Assembly: GCF_900103615.1 (NCBI RefSeq)
Contig: NZ_FNGW01000001.1
Span: 248,001 to 312,000, forward strand
Direction of reading: 5' to 3'
Origin: Romboutsia lituseburensis DSM 797
GTDB taxonomy: Bacteria; Bacillota; Clostridia; Peptostreptococcales; Peptostreptococcaceae
DNA length: 64,000 nucleotides
Below are positions 43,049-52,666 of this stretch, in pieces. Under the pieces are notes generated by a model. That model was given only the letters and a program-made list of their open reading frames with translations. It did no database searches and was not told where the DNA came from. Made by a program: the position numbers and the translations under genes. Each line of letters starts with the position of its first letter. Position 1 is the stretch's first letter.

Positions 43049-43678
43049 CTATATTATTTCATTTAATACTTTAAGTATATTATTTGAATTATCTACTTCA
43101 AATCCATACTTTATATACATTTTTTTAAGATTCTCTTCACTTATAATATGTTTATTAGCAATCATTTTTCCTCTTATGATCATTATCCTATTTAAACAAT
43201 GTTTTTCTAATATTTTATTTAGATGTTCTAGTATTTCATCTAGATTATCTAATATAATTTTTCCATATCCTCTATTACTTATACTTGACCTAAAATCATT
43301 TATATATATTGTGCTTTGACTTGGATAGTAAGTGCAGTCCATATAAGATTCGTCTCTACTTCCTGTTAGCAATCTTATATCTACAGATATTCCTATATTT
43401 ATTTCATTTGGATTTATTTTAGAAACTAATGTAATCAGATTGGATTTTTGATGTTCTTTCGCATTAATAATTATATCATAACCAGTTGACCCTTTTAGAT
43501 ATTTTTTAATTTTTCGTATTAATTTGACATGATAATTATAACATTTTATTAATTCTTTGTCGTTAGTATCTCTTATATTGCAATCTTTTATGAGTTGTAG
43601 TTTGTATTTTTGTATAGCTTTTATATCGTTATTAATAAGGTCTTTTTTAATTTTACTTATTATATCTATACTATTCAT
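43049..43678 (-). CDS. GNAT-like acetyltransferase domain protein (tentative)
   Basis: 209 residues. The N-terminal 70 residues are helical and Lys-rich. The remainder shows a pattern compatible with a GNAT fold: strand TIYINDF, RSSISNRGYGKIILDNL where the acetyl-CoA pyrophosphate loop (R-x-x-G-x-G/A) would be, and the terminal IISEENLKKMYIKYGFEVD typical of GNAT C-termini. The match is by pattern only; it may be an inactive relative. GGGGGAG precedes the ATG. Confidence 0.55.
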   Translation of the reverse strand: MNSIDIISKIKKDLINNDIKAIQKYKLQLIKDCNIRDTNDKELIKCYNYHVKLIRKIKKYLKGSTGYDIIINAKEHQKSNLITLVSKINPNEINIGISVDIRLLTGSRDESYMDCTYYPSQSTIYINDFRSSISNRGYGKIILDNLDEILEHLNKILEKHCLNRIMIIRGKMIANKHIISEENLKKMYIKYGFEVDNSNNILKVLNEII

Positions 43679-43740
43679 AACTCCCCCATATAAATTATAT
43701 TTTGTAATTTATATGGATATTACTAATTATTTATGATAAT

Positions 43741-43774
43741 AAAAAAGAAATCTCATTTATAGAGATTTCTTTTT
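43741..43774 (-). terminator. Terminator of the glucosaminidase gene
   Basis: AAAAAAGAAATCTC and GAGATTTCTTTTTT pair around TTTATA just after the stop at 43778, with T runs in both directions. Confidence 0.82.
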
Positions 43775-43777
43775 TAT

Positions 43778-44674
43778 CTATTTTTGACCTTGAGCCTCAT
43801 TGTCTATTAATTGTAAGTTGTATTGCTGTATTAACTGTATTAATTGTTTTGCATATATTTTCTCTCCCATGTCATTCATAAGAGTACTGTATCCAGCTTC
43901 TTGAAGTGCATTTGCTTGATATTTATAAGTATTTGATTCAAATACTCCATTTTCTCTATATCTTTTATTTTCATATAAGAATTTGGCATGATCATATATT
44001 GATTGATCTTTATCTTTATATTTTCTGAACTTGTCATTTATTACAGTTCCAGAAAACTCTTTAGTCTCTAAAGTAACAAACTCACCCTTCCAAAACTTAT
44101 CTGCTTTTATCCCAAATAAATTGTTATACTTGCTTGCTAACTCAGATTGTCCCCATCCTGTTTCAAGTATTGCTTGAGCTATTGTTATAGAAGGAAGTAT
44201 CTTATATTTTTTATAATTTGTTGTTGCCCCTTCTTTTATGCTTTCTATAAACTTAATATACTCAGAGTCTGATTCTAATTTGCTTGGTGTTAAACCATAA
44301 TATTTTAAATCTTCTATATAATTGTATGTTCTTTGTTTTTCACTTTTACTAAATCCTATTTTATCTAGTACTTTATCTAAAGAATTTAATTTATGCTTAT
44401 CATTAACAAACATTTTAGCTACTTCTTTTATTTCATTAGTTGTTGCTTTTTCAAAGTTATTATTTTCTATAACACCTATTATTGCAGCTACATACTTCCA
44501 GTTTACTTGTGCTGTATTTTCACTTGCAAGATCTGTATATTCTATATAGTCACTTATTTTTATTTGTTCTTTATTTAATTCTTTCAAAGAATACCACCTA
44601 TAACAACCGTATCCAGTTCCCCCGGCTATTACTATTAGAGCAACAATTAAAATTAATATTTTACTTTTTTTCAT
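43778..44674 (-). CDS. Membrane-anchored glucosaminidase (peptidoglycan hydrolase)
   Basis: 298 residues: an N-terminal signal anchor (about 5-24, SKILILIVALIVIAGGTGYG), a 110-residue helical region, and a glucosaminidase domain (PF01832) from about 150: SIKEGATTNYKKYKILPSITIAQAILETGWGQSELASK, where Glu in AILETGWG is the catalytic acid, then NNLFGIKAD, KFRKYKDKDQSIYDHAKFL and YKYQANALQEAGYST. Such enzymes cleave the GlcNAc-MurNAc bond. It acts outside the membrane in wall turnover or cell separation. Stands alone with its own terminator. Confidence 0.9.
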   Translation of the reverse strand: MKKSKILILIVALIVIAGGTGYGCYRWYSLKELNKEQIKISDYIEYTDLASENTAQVNWKYVAAIIGVIENNNFEKATTNEIKEVAKMFVNDKHKLNSLDKVLDKIGFSKSEKQRTYNYIEDLKYYGLTPSKLESDSEYIKFIESIKEGATTNYKKYKILPSITIAQAILETGWGQSELASKYNNLFGIKADKFWKGEFVTLETKEFSGTVINDKFRKYKDKDQSIYDHAKFLYENKRYRENGVFESNTYKYQANALQEAGYSTLMNDMGEKIYAKQLIQLIQQYNLQLIDNEAQGQK

Positions 44675-44959
44675 TATATAACTATCTCCTTTACTGTCCT
44701 TATTATGTAGCGCTTATCATACTTATATGTTTAATATTAAAAAACTTATTTACAAGATAATATTTTACCATCTATTTACAAGCACTTAAACATTTTTCTA
44801 CTTTTTTCTCCATATTTTCTCCATAAATATAGTATATATTAATTTTGTTTCATAATTGTTACAAAATGAAAAAAAATAATCTAAGTAAATATAATTTCTA
44901 CATCCACTTAGATTATTTTTAATTTAAAATATATTTATAAATTTTTAAGTTATATTTTT
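44675..44959. other. Intergenic region holding brnQ terminator and glucosaminidase promoter
   Basis: 285 AT-rich bases. The terminator at 44873-44919 belongs to brnQ on the minus strand. The rest is the upstream region of the glucosaminidase gene; no clear promoter or ORF was seen. Confidence 0.5.
44873..44919 (-). terminator. Terminator of brnQ
   Basis: Perfect 14-bp arms (AAAATAATCTAAGT at 44873-44886 with its complement at 44906-44919), followed on the minus strand by TTTT. It lies 40 bp past the brnQ stop. Confidence 0.8.
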
Positions 44960-46282
44960 TTATTTATTTATAATATCTTGATTTAAACTATCATTATTTA
45001 TCGCTTTCTTTGATGGAATTAAGCTACCTACTATACCAGCAATTATAACAGGAACTATCCAGTTAAATCCTAAACTATCAAAAGGTAATTTGTGTATAAA
45101 TGCCATCTTAATTCCCATGCTATCTACAACTGTAATAACACTTACAAGTAATGCTACATATGTTGCAAATTTAAAAGCATTATCATTTTTAATTTTACTA
45201 CTAAATAAAGTCATTAATACTAAAACTATTGTAGCAGGATAAATTATTGATAATATTGGTGCAGAGAATGTGATTATTGTACTAACACCAAAATTAGCTA
45301 CTACTGCACTAAATACACATACTCCAATTACTATTGTTTCATATTTTACTTTTCCATTTGATATTTTAGAAAAATATTGAGCTGTTGCTGAAACAAGACC
45401 TATTGAAGTTGTTAAACAAGCTAGTGCTACTATAACTGCTAACACTACTTTACCAGGTTGACCTAGTAGTTGCTCTGTTATGTTTACTATTAATGCTGTT
45501 TGATTTATATCAGCTGGATTTACTCCTTTGAACTGACCAGCAACTGTAGCTCCTAAATATGCAAGACCTCCATATACTATAAGTAGTGCTACTCCTGCAA
45601 CAACACCTGCTTGTAATGTTAATTTTACTTTCTCAGATTCTTTTTTATATCCCTTTTGTCCAAGAGATATTATTACTACAGCTGATAAAGCTATTGCTCC
45701 TAATGGATCCATTGTTTGATATCCTTGAGATATACCTTCTGCAAATATTGCATCTATTTTAGCTGGCTGGCTTAAGTCACCAAGTGGCGATACCACACCC
45801 ATTATAATTAAAAATATTAGTGCTACCAATAATGCTGGAGTTAAATATTGTCCTATAATATCTACAACTTTTGATGGCTTTATTGTAAGTACAAGTGTTA
45901 AGCCAAAGAATATTACTGAAAATAATATTGGACTAAATCCACTAAATATAGGTGCAACTCCCATTTCAAATGTTGTTGCTCCTGTTCTTGGTATTGCTAA
46001 AAGTGGCCCTAAACAAATCATGATTGCTGCTGCTAATATACTTGAAATTGTTTTCCCACTTCTGCCAAGTACTACACTTATATCTCCTTGACACTTAGCT
46101 GCTGCTAATATTGCTAATAAGGCTAATCCTACATCTGCTATTACAAATCCACTAAATCCTGTTAACCAATGACTACCGGATACTAGACCTAAATACGGAG
46201 GAAATATTAAGTTTCCTGCCCCAAAGAACATTGCAAATAATGCAAACCCTACAACTATGGTATCTTTATATTGTTTTTTCAT
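44960..46282 (-). CDS. brnQ: Branched-chain amino acid:cation symporter BrnQ
   Basis: 440 residues, about 12 TM segments, with family hallmarks: N-terminal DTIVVGFALFAMFFGAGNLIFPPYLG, GDISVVLGRSGK, AIPRTGATTFEMGVAP, SQGYQTMDPLGAIALSAVV, CLTTSIGLVSATAQYF. It imports Leu, Ile and Val with Na+ or H+, providing Stickland electron donors and acceptors. No T-box is evident upstream; a CodY site would be expected but I did not find a clear AATTTTCWGAAAATT match. Confidence 0.93.
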   Translation of the reverse strand: MKKQYKDTIVVGFALFAMFFGAGNLIFPPYLGLVSGSHWLTGFSGFVIADVGLALLAILAAAKCQGDISVVLGRSGKTISSILAAAIMICLGPLLAIPRTGATTFEMGVAPIFSGFSPILFSVIFFGLTLVLTIKPSKVVDIIGQYLTPALLVALIFLIIMGVVSPLGDLSQPAKIDAIFAEGISQGYQTMDPLGAIALSAVVIISLGQKGYKKESEKVKLTLQAGVVAGVALLIVYGGLAYLGATVAGQFKGVNPADINQTALIVNITEQLLGQPGKVVLAVIVALACLTTSIGLVSATAQYFSKISNGKVKYETIVIGVCVFSAVVANFGVSTIITFSAPILSIIYPATIVLVLMTLFSSKIKNDNAFKFATYVALLVSVITVVDSMGIKMAFIHKLPFDSLGFNWIVPVIIAGIVGSLIPSKKAINNDSLNQDIINK

Positions 46283-46601
46283 AAGCGCCCCCTATGTTTT
46301 TTATAGTTATTGTATTGAAGTAATTGTATATTTTTTTGTCTAAATATTCAATAAAATTCGAATTATTTAACTTATTCTTAGCATTTGTATGAATTCTTAT
46401 CATTTTCTTAACATATTCTTAACATTATTTTGCCCTAAAGTAGGAACTTTATTTAAATTTATACTCCTAATTTTTGAATGTTCATAGTTTACCTATTTTT
46501 AACATATTTTTTTGTCATTAATTTCCCTTTATGTAATTATATTTCAATATATAAAACTTATCTTTAATGTAGTTAAGTCTAATATTTAGGAGGAATTATT
46601 T
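46283..46601. other. Divergent intergenic region, brnQ and purine permease promoters
   Basis: 319 bases between divergent transport genes. No purine riboswitch core or T-box was recognised, and no sigma-54 element. A TTGTCA at about 46513 with AT-rich sequence 17-19 bp downstream could be part of the rightward promoter, but is not distinctive. Confidence 0.5.
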
Positions 46602-47930
46602 ATGTCACAAATAATTGATTCACACAAAAGTAAAAAAGAAAAGTCTAATTTACATTATCAAATTAATGATAGGCCAGATTTAAAACACGCTATATTGCTT
46701 GGATTTCAACATATTGTTGCAGCTTTTGGAGGAATAATTGCTGTTCCTTTAGTTCTTAGTGGTGCTCTAGGCTTTGATGTTAGATCTACAGCCATGATGG
46801 TTAGTGCTGCAATATTTGTAGCTGGAATAGCTACTGTTATACAATCTAATGGTATAAGTAAAGTAGGATCAAAATTGCCTTGTGTTATGGGAACTTCATT
46901 CACATTTGTAGGCCCTTCTATTGCCGTAGGTTCTTCTATGGGTCTTGGAGGAATACTTGGAGCTACTATATTAGGTTCATTTATAGAAATGATTCTTAGC
47001 AAGTTTATAAAACCACTAATGAGATTTTTCCCACCTGTGGTTACTGGTACAGTTGTAACGCTTATAGGTCTTACATTAATTCCTGTAGCAATGGACTGGT
47101 GTGCCGGTGGAATAGGAAATCCATCTTATGGAAGCTTATTAAATATCAGTGTAGCATTAATTGTAATGACTATCGTTGTTCTTTTAAACAGATATGGAAA
47201 AGGTGTATTTAGTAGTGCATCAATTCTTATTGGCATGACATTCGGATACTTAATTTGCATACCTTTAGGGCTTATAAATTTTGAACCAATAAAAACTGCA
47301 TCACTATTTGGTATACCTGGAATTCCACTTATTTTAGAACACGGTATTAAATTTAGCATTGCTGGGCTTATTCCGTTTATTATAGCGTATATTGTAACTG
47401 TTATAGAAACAGTTGGATGTTTAATTGGTGTTGGAGAAGCATCTGAAAAAACTTTAAATAGCGAAGATTTAAGCCGTGGTATTTTGGCTGATGGTATCAG
47501 TAGCTTTATAGCTGGTTTTTTAGCATGTGGACCTAATACAACTTTCAGTCAAAATATTGGACTTATACCCATGACTAAAGTAGCTAGCAGACATGTGGTT
47601 GTTATTGCCGGTATTATAATGATGATACTTGGAATATTTCCTAAACTAAGTTCTATAATAGCGTCTATACCTACACCTGTTTTAGGTGGTGCTGGAATTG
47701 TAATGTTTGGGGTAGTTGCTGCTAGTGGAATAAAAACTTTATCAAGAGTTAATATGACTAATAGAAGCCTTCTTATTATTGCAGTTTCTATAGCATTAGG
47801 TCTTGGTGTAACTACTCGACCTGATTTATTAAGCAACCTTCCTCAATCTTTAAAGATGATTTTTGGTTCTGGTATAAGTGTTGGTACTATTGCTGCATTA
47901 ATACTTAATATAATTTTAAAAGAAGAATAG
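46602..47930 (+). CDS. NCS2-family nucleobase permease (xanthine/uracil/urate type)
   Basis: 442 residues, about 13-14 TM segments: DRPDLKHAILLGFQHIVAAFGG at the N-terminus, GTSFTFVGPSIAVG, PPVVTGTVVTLIGLTLIPVA, ETVGCLIGVGEAS and the NAT signature CGPNTTFSQNIGLIPMTKVASR. The Asn-Thr-Thr-(Phe/x)-Ser-Gln-Asn form of the signature favours xanthine/urate carriers (PbuX/UacT-like) over uracil, but this cannot be settled by eye. An AGGAGG box precedes the ATG. Monocistronic; no catabolic purine gene is adjacent. Confidence 0.9.
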   Translation: MSQIIDSHKSKKEKSNLHYQINDRPDLKHAILLGFQHIVAAFGGIIAVPLVLSGALGFDVRSTAMMVSAAIFVAGIATVIQSNGISKVGSKLPCVMGTSFTFVGPSIAVGSSMGLGGILGATILGSFIEMILSKFIKPLMRFFPPVVTGTVVTLIGLTLIPVAMDWCAGGIGNPSYGSLLNISVALIVMTIVVLLNRYGKGVFSSASILIGMTFGYLICIPLGLINFEPIKTASLFGIPGIPLILEHGIKFSIAGLIPFIIAYIVTVIETVGCLIGVGEASEKTLNSEDLSRGILADGISSFIAGFLACGPNTTFSQNIGLIPMTKVASRHVVVIAGIIMMILGIFPKLSSIIASIPTPVLGGAGIVMFGVVAASGIKTLSRVNMTNRSLLIIAVSIALGLGVTTRPDLLSNLPQSLKMIFGSGISVGTIAALILNIILKEE

Positions 47931-47978
47931 CTTTATATTTATAAATACTTTTGAAGTATCATGCATTCCTTATACATA

Positions 47979-48014
47979 AAAAGGAGCTTCTCTATATTTT
48001 GAGATAGCTCCTTT
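47979..48014. terminator. Bidirectional terminator
   Basis: AAAGGAGCT pairs with AGCTCCTTT with an inner TCTC/GAGA stem around TATATTTT. It lies between the convergent purine permease and glycosidase-like genes. Confidence 0.82.
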
Positions 48015-48027
48015 GATATGTTTTTAT

Positions 48028-50337
48028 TTATGGTTGATATATAGTTTTTTCATTTTTATCATATATTATAAGAGAGTGTGGTTTTACATTATCATTTTCA
48101 TATTTAAATTCTTTATCTGAAAAATTAGCCACAACTTTTAAATCATCTCCAAATTGACTCATTTGAACTAATTTATCATCTGACAATATTTTAAAATCAG
48201 TCATTTCTTCTTTTATAGCTTTTTTATTAAATGCTGACCAAACTTCATTGTGTTCTTTAATTTCATTTTTGTACTTATCCCATTCATTTCTATCTATATG
48301 ATACATTGGTGGCGTATTATATAGTATTTCTCTCATCATTCTATTATTAACTTCATCTTGTATTTTAAAAATTCCCCATAACCAGTGATAAGATGTGATT
48401 ACAGAATCGTTATATACTAGTCTAAATAGTGGTATAGAATACTCCGAATCTAAAAATACTTTTTTATATTTTTCTTTAACTGGAACTTGTTTTGCAAATA
48501 CCTCTGGAACTCCACCTGTCTTAGAATAATATCTTCCTACATAATATTTACTATCTTTATTTTTATTCATATCTGGGTCTACCCATGAAAATGCAGGTGT
48601 TTCTAATCCGTGTGCAAAGGCTACTGTCGTGCTTGCAAAGTCATTTCCACCTTCTGACCCTATTACCATATTTTTTTCATCTCTAATATATGACATTCTT
48701 TCAAGTCTTGCTTTTAAATCTTGTTCTTGTGTTGTTATATGATTTTTAGAATAATCATCATATATTTCTCCAGTTGCATCACAATCTATAAACCATGAAT
48801 TAAATCCATATCCATTTTCCATAACTTTACTTACTCTATCTTTTACACTTGGTAGCGATAAAGTTGGATTTAATTTTCTACCCGTCCCTTGGAATCCTTC
48901 ATATTTTTTACCTTTTTTATTTTCTACTGTTGCATTTTCATATAATGATTTATCTTCAAATGTAGCAGTACTCCACTTTTCCTCACCTGGCTTGTGTATA
49001 GAGTGATATGAATCATATGGGGCAACTAAGTATCCATAGTCTTCAGCTTTTTTTACAAATTCAGGAGACACATATCCAGCTTCTATATCATCAAATCCGA
49101 TCCATGCATTGTCCATCCCTGATTTTTTCATTTCATCTATCAGATCAAGTGTATTGTGTTTTGACCATTCATTCACATTAATTGTGCTATCTTTTAATTC
49201 TGATTTTAATAACATCTTATTAAGTTTTACTAATTCTACTTTATTTAAATTCCCAACACCCTTTTTTACTAAACTATCTATATCACTATTAGTATTTTTA
49301 AATATACTTTGGTTATAAAATTCTTTTAGCTGAAGCATAGAATTAAATGCAGATACTATTTGATTTTTTTGATATTTATCTATATAATCTTGTTTTTTGA
49401 TATCATCAAATACCTTAGCTGCTTCTTTTCCATCTTCTACTTTTGTAGTTAATAACTCTTTTATCCAACTTTCCAGCTCTGGGCTAATAGATGACTTTAA
49501 ATTTTGCCACTTTATATCACTCTCAGTTATGGCTGATTTTTCCCAGAAATATATTTGTGGAGCTCCATATAGCTTCTCTATATTTTTATTCTCTTTTGCC
49601 TTTTCTTCTAGTGTTTTAAATTCCCCTTTTTCTACTACATAATTTTTATATGTTTTAGCTATATCAACTACATTGTTGTCTGTTATATATATTTCAAATC
49701 CATATTCTTTGTTTTTATTTATACTTGGGTATTCATGCTTAAATGAAAAGTTTATATCATTTTTAGTATCAAACTTTATATCATTGTTATATTTATTTTT
49801 TATAATATATGTTAGTGCATAATTTGATTTGTTTACAGAGAAAAACTGCATTGAAAAGTTTTCTAATACATTGTAAACTTGATCATTTAAAAATTCTTTC
49901 CAATATTTATCATTACTTGGTATAAACTTGCCTTCTTGTAAAGGAAGTGTATAACTTTCTCCACTTACGCTCGGCCATGTAAAGCTATTTTCTTCTTTAT
50001 TATTAGATTTTATATCCACATCTAAATGATTATTGTCTTTTTCAATACTTACATCCAAATTTTCTTTTGGGTATGTCCATGAAACTTTATTCTCTGATTT
50101 TTTTAAATTTGTTACTTCTCTTTTTTCCTGTGGCATTGACACTTGCTCTGTTTTATTATTTGAATTTACTGTCACTTCAAAGTTCTCTGGATTAACATCA
50201 AATGTAAAATCTAGATTTTTAACTTCTTCTTTTTTAGCTGTAGTTTTTCCTATATCTTTGTTGCTACATCCTGATATAACTCCTCCTACCATGATCACAC
50301 TTAAAATAGTAGATATAATCTTTTTTCTTTTTATCAT
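48028..50337 (-). CDS. Lipoprotein with GH101/GH129-related glycoside hydrolase-like domain
   Basis: About 769 residues. A lipoprotein signal ends in the lipobox VISGC (Cys about 23 from the chosen start). An N-terminal beta-rich region (to about 220) precedes a probable (beta/alpha)8 barrel with NAWIGFDDIEAGYVSP, YLVAPYDSYHSI, NSWFIDCDATGEIYDDYS (candidate catalytic Asp), MVIGSEGGNDFAS and VITSYHWLWG, and a C-terminal beta domain. The pattern resembles the 'glycosyl hydrolases related to GH101/GH129' family (PF11308), active on O-linked GalNAc glycans; this is a tentative match from memory. The frame allows a GTG start at 50346, but AGGTGA lies 5-6 nt before the ATG at 50337, so that is preferred. 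Confidence 0.68.
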   Translation of the reverse strand: MIKRKKIISTILSVIMVGGVISGCSNKDIGKTTAKKEEVKNLDFTFDVNPENFEVTVNSNNKTEQVSMPQEKREVTNLKKSENKVSWTYPKENLDVSIEKDNNHLDVDIKSNNKEENSFTWPSVSGESYTLPLQEGKFIPSNDKYWKEFLNDQVYNVLENFSMQFFSVNKSNYALTYIIKNKYNNDIKFDTKNDINFSFKHEYPSINKNKEYGFEIYITDNNVVDIAKTYKNYVVEKGEFKTLEEKAKENKNIEKLYGAPQIYFWEKSAITESDIKWQNLKSSISPELESWIKELLTTKVEDGKEAAKVFDDIKKQDYIDKYQKNQIVSAFNSMLQLKEFYNQSIFKNTNSDIDSLVKKGVGNLNKVELVKLNKMLLKSELKDSTINVNEWSKHNTLDLIDEMKKSGMDNAWIGFDDIEAGYVSPEFVKKAEDYGYLVAPYDSYHSIHKPGEEKWSTATFEDKSLYENATVENKKGKKYEGFQGTGRKLNPTLSLPSVKDRVSKVMENGYGFNSWFIDCDATGEIYDDYSKNHITTQEQDLKARLERMSYIRDEKNMVIGSEGGNDFASTTVAFAHGLETPAFSWVDPDMNKNKDSKYYVGRYYSKTGGVPEVFAKQVPVKEKYKKVFLDSEYSIPLFRLVYNDSVITSYHWLWGIFKIQDEVNNRMMREILYNTPPMYHIDRNEWDKYKNEIKEHNEVWSAFNKKAIKEEMTDFKILSDDKLVQMSQFGDDLKVVANFSDKEFKYENDNVKPHSLIIYDKNEKTIYQP

Positions 50338-50462
50338 AATATTCACCTCGAATATTACTTTAAATTAATTGTGTTACGCAAATGTTACAAAATTAAATTT
50401 TTTAATTAAGACATTATATATTTAATTAATTTATAATGTAGTCGTAATTTCCTTAAGCATAA

Positions 50463-50493
50463 AAAAGAGATAAGTTTGTTTACTTATCTCTTT
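50463..50493. terminator. Terminator of the 60.5-50.5 kb two-component/lipoprotein operon
   Basis: AAAAGAGATAAGT and ACTTATCTCTTTT form a 13-bp stem just past the kinase stop at 50501. Confidence 0.8.
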
Positions 50494-50500
50494 TCATTAT

Positions 50501-52627
50501 TTAAACTGTGAAAAATTCTATTGTAACTTTAAATAAATCTCCATCTATATCTATATCAAAGTTTCCACCTTGTATGTTAACTAAATCTTTTGCTATAGCT
50601 AGTCCTAATCCACTACCTTCTGTATTTCTAGATTCATCTCCTCTTTTAAATCTCTCTACTATTTCTTCTGCATCAAAATTTAGTTCATAAGAAGATATAT
50701 TTTTCATAACTAATTTTACTTTTTGATCTTCTGTTGTTACGTCAATATACACCCTAGTGTTTGAAAGTGAATACTTAGCTATATTTGATAATAAGTTTTC
50801 TAAAACTCTATATAGTCTTTTTCCATCTGCATTTATGTGTATTTTTTCTTTTGGTATATTAAGTTTAATATCTAGATTGGATTGTAATAGTCTTTCTTCT
50901 ACTTCTCCAATGGCTTGTCTTATTAGCTGATCAAACTCTATACGTTCTATGTTTAATTCTATATTTCCACTACTTGCTTTACTAGCTTCAAATAAATCTT
51001 CTATTAATGATTTTAGTCTTTTTGATTTTGAATCTAATACGTTTACATAGTCATTTATATATTCTGGTTGTATGTTTTTTTCATCTTTTATAAGGTCTAT
51101 ATAATTTATTATAGATGTAAGAGGCGTTTTTAAATCATGACTTACATTTGTGATAAGCTCACTTTTCATTCTTTCACTTCTTAATTGCTTGTCTATTGAG
51201 TTTTCTAGACCTTCCCCTATATTGTTTATGTTTTGTGCTAAAGTTGTAAAGTTGTCATTATCCTTCACTTCTATTTTGTAGCTTAAATTTCCATTTTTTA
51301 TGTTCTCTGCTCCTTCTATTATATCACTTAAATATGCTAGTTTTTTTATTAGAAGATATGCTAATCCTACTAAGACAACATTACTTAGTATCATAGCAAT
51401 TATAGCACCTACAAATTCAAAACTAGCCCAAAGTAATACACATATAAAGCTTATAATTGTGTTTGCTACTATCCCTATACCTACTATTATCATTACTCTT
51501 TTTATTAAAGGCATATTTTGATTTGATTTAAGTAATTTTGTAGTTGCATCTTTTCTTTTTTGAAGAATATTTTTTCTTCTTTCATTAAGATTTTTAAGTA
51601 TCTTTTTTGATAATATTAATATCTTTACTATTAAACTTTGATTTATTATATCATCTTTGCTCTTTATACTTTTTATTTGTTTCCCACTTATATATATCAG
51701 CATAAATACAATAAATAAATATAATATACTGAATACAATACTATATACTACATCATAATAATATGCATCGTAGTATATATATGAAAGTGAATTTACTAGC
51801 CAAAATCCATAAAATAAAACTACTGGTATTAACAATAACCTTAGCTCTATAGGTATCTTATTTAAAACTTTTATAGCAAAACTATCTCTACTAAATAATT
51901 CTACTTTAGATAATTTATAAAGTATTATAGATAATAAACATACTATTAATGATACAAAAGATACGCCTCCTGCTACTTTGAAAAATAATACATCATTTTG
52001 ATAACCTTTATATATTCTATATATCCAATCACCTGATGCTATATTTTTAGTAACAGCAACTTGTATATGTATATTATCTATATTTATTAAACTAGCTAGT
52101 CTTCCTTCTGAATCCATTTTTGTATATAATTTTGTATTTATAGTTTTGTTGTATTGAATGCTTTTATCTTCTGATACAATATCTGCTACTACACAACCAG
52201 CTTTTCTCTGCTTTTGTGCTACAATACCTTCAAATTCTTCTATGTCCTTTGCTGAAGTATTTGTGTAGTATTCATTTGTATCCTTGTTTATTACTATAAA
52301 TTCTACATTACTTAAATTACTTAAATTTTCTTTTGCTCTTTTTTTATTTTGATCTAATTCTTTTTTCTCATTGTTTTTCAAATCTTTTTCACTTGTAACT
52401 GCTGTATTTAGATAACCTATAATCGGTCTCATTACTGCTTCATCAAATGCTTGACTTTTATAGAAATCTTCTTCTATAAGTTTTTTATCATCATGCATAT
52501 AACTTGTTGTTACCCCATTACTGTTCATTGCATACATGAAAATTGTTGGTAATGATGTTAAAAATATCGCCAGTGATAACATTGATATAATTAATAGGGT
52601 AAATTTTATTTTTTTATTATTTTTCAT
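50501..52627 (-). CDS. Membrane sensor histidine kinase, partner of the 59823-60524 regulator
   Basis: 708 residues: N-terminal TM (about 10-32), an extracytoplasmic domain to about 215, a cluster of about six TM segments (about 217-430) with a cytoplasmic linker, a HAMP-like stretch (KLAYLSDIIEGAENIKNGNLSY), HisKA with TNVSHDLKTPLTSIINYIDLI and HATPase with GSGLGLAIAKDLVNIQGG. It is a close paralogue of the kinase at 10458-12656. Its likely partner regulator is first in the same direction, but five lipoprotein genes lie between them. It starts 39 bp after the last lipoprotein gene, with no terminator, so it should be the last gene of the operon. Confidence 0.92.
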   Translation of the reverse strand: MKNNKKIKFTLLIISMLSLAIFLTSLPTIFMYAMNSNGVTTSYMHDDKKLIEEDFYKSQAFDEAVMRPIIGYLNTAVTSEKDLKNNEKKELDQNKKRAKENLSNLSNVEFIVINKDTNEYYTNTSAKDIEEFEGIVAQKQRKAGCVVADIVSEDKSIQYNKTINTKLYTKMDSEGRLASLINIDNIHIQVAVTKNIASGDWIYRIYKGYQNDVLFFKVAGGVSFVSLIVCLLSIILYKLSKVELFSRDSFAIKVLNKIPIELRLLLIPVVLFYGFWLVNSLSYIYYDAYYYDVVYSIVFSILYLFIVFMLIYISGKQIKSIKSKDDIINQSLIVKILILSKKILKNLNERRKNILQKRKDATTKLLKSNQNMPLIKRVMIIVGIGIVANTIISFICVLLWASFEFVGAIIAMILSNVVLVGLAYLLIKKLAYLSDIIEGAENIKNGNLSYKIEVKDNDNFTTLAQNINNIGEGLENSIDKQLRSERMKSELITNVSHDLKTPLTSIINYIDLIKDEKNIQPEYINDYVNVLDSKSKRLKSLIEDLFEASKASSGNIELNIERIEFDQLIRQAIGEVEERLLQSNLDIKLNIPKEKIHINADGKRLYRVLENLLSNIAKYSLSNTRVYIDVTTEDQKVKLVMKNISSYELNFDAEEIVERFKRGDESRNTEGSGLGLAIAKDLVNIQGGNFDIDIDGDLFKVTIEFFTV

Positions 52628-52666
52628 AGCTCCCTCACTTTCATAATTAGATTAAATCGTATCTAT

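Noticed and set aside
46283-46601. Purine riboswitch before the NCS2 permease or T-box before brnQ
   Set aside because: Neither the purine-aptamer core nor the T-box sequence (TGGnACCGCG) is present in the intergenic region.
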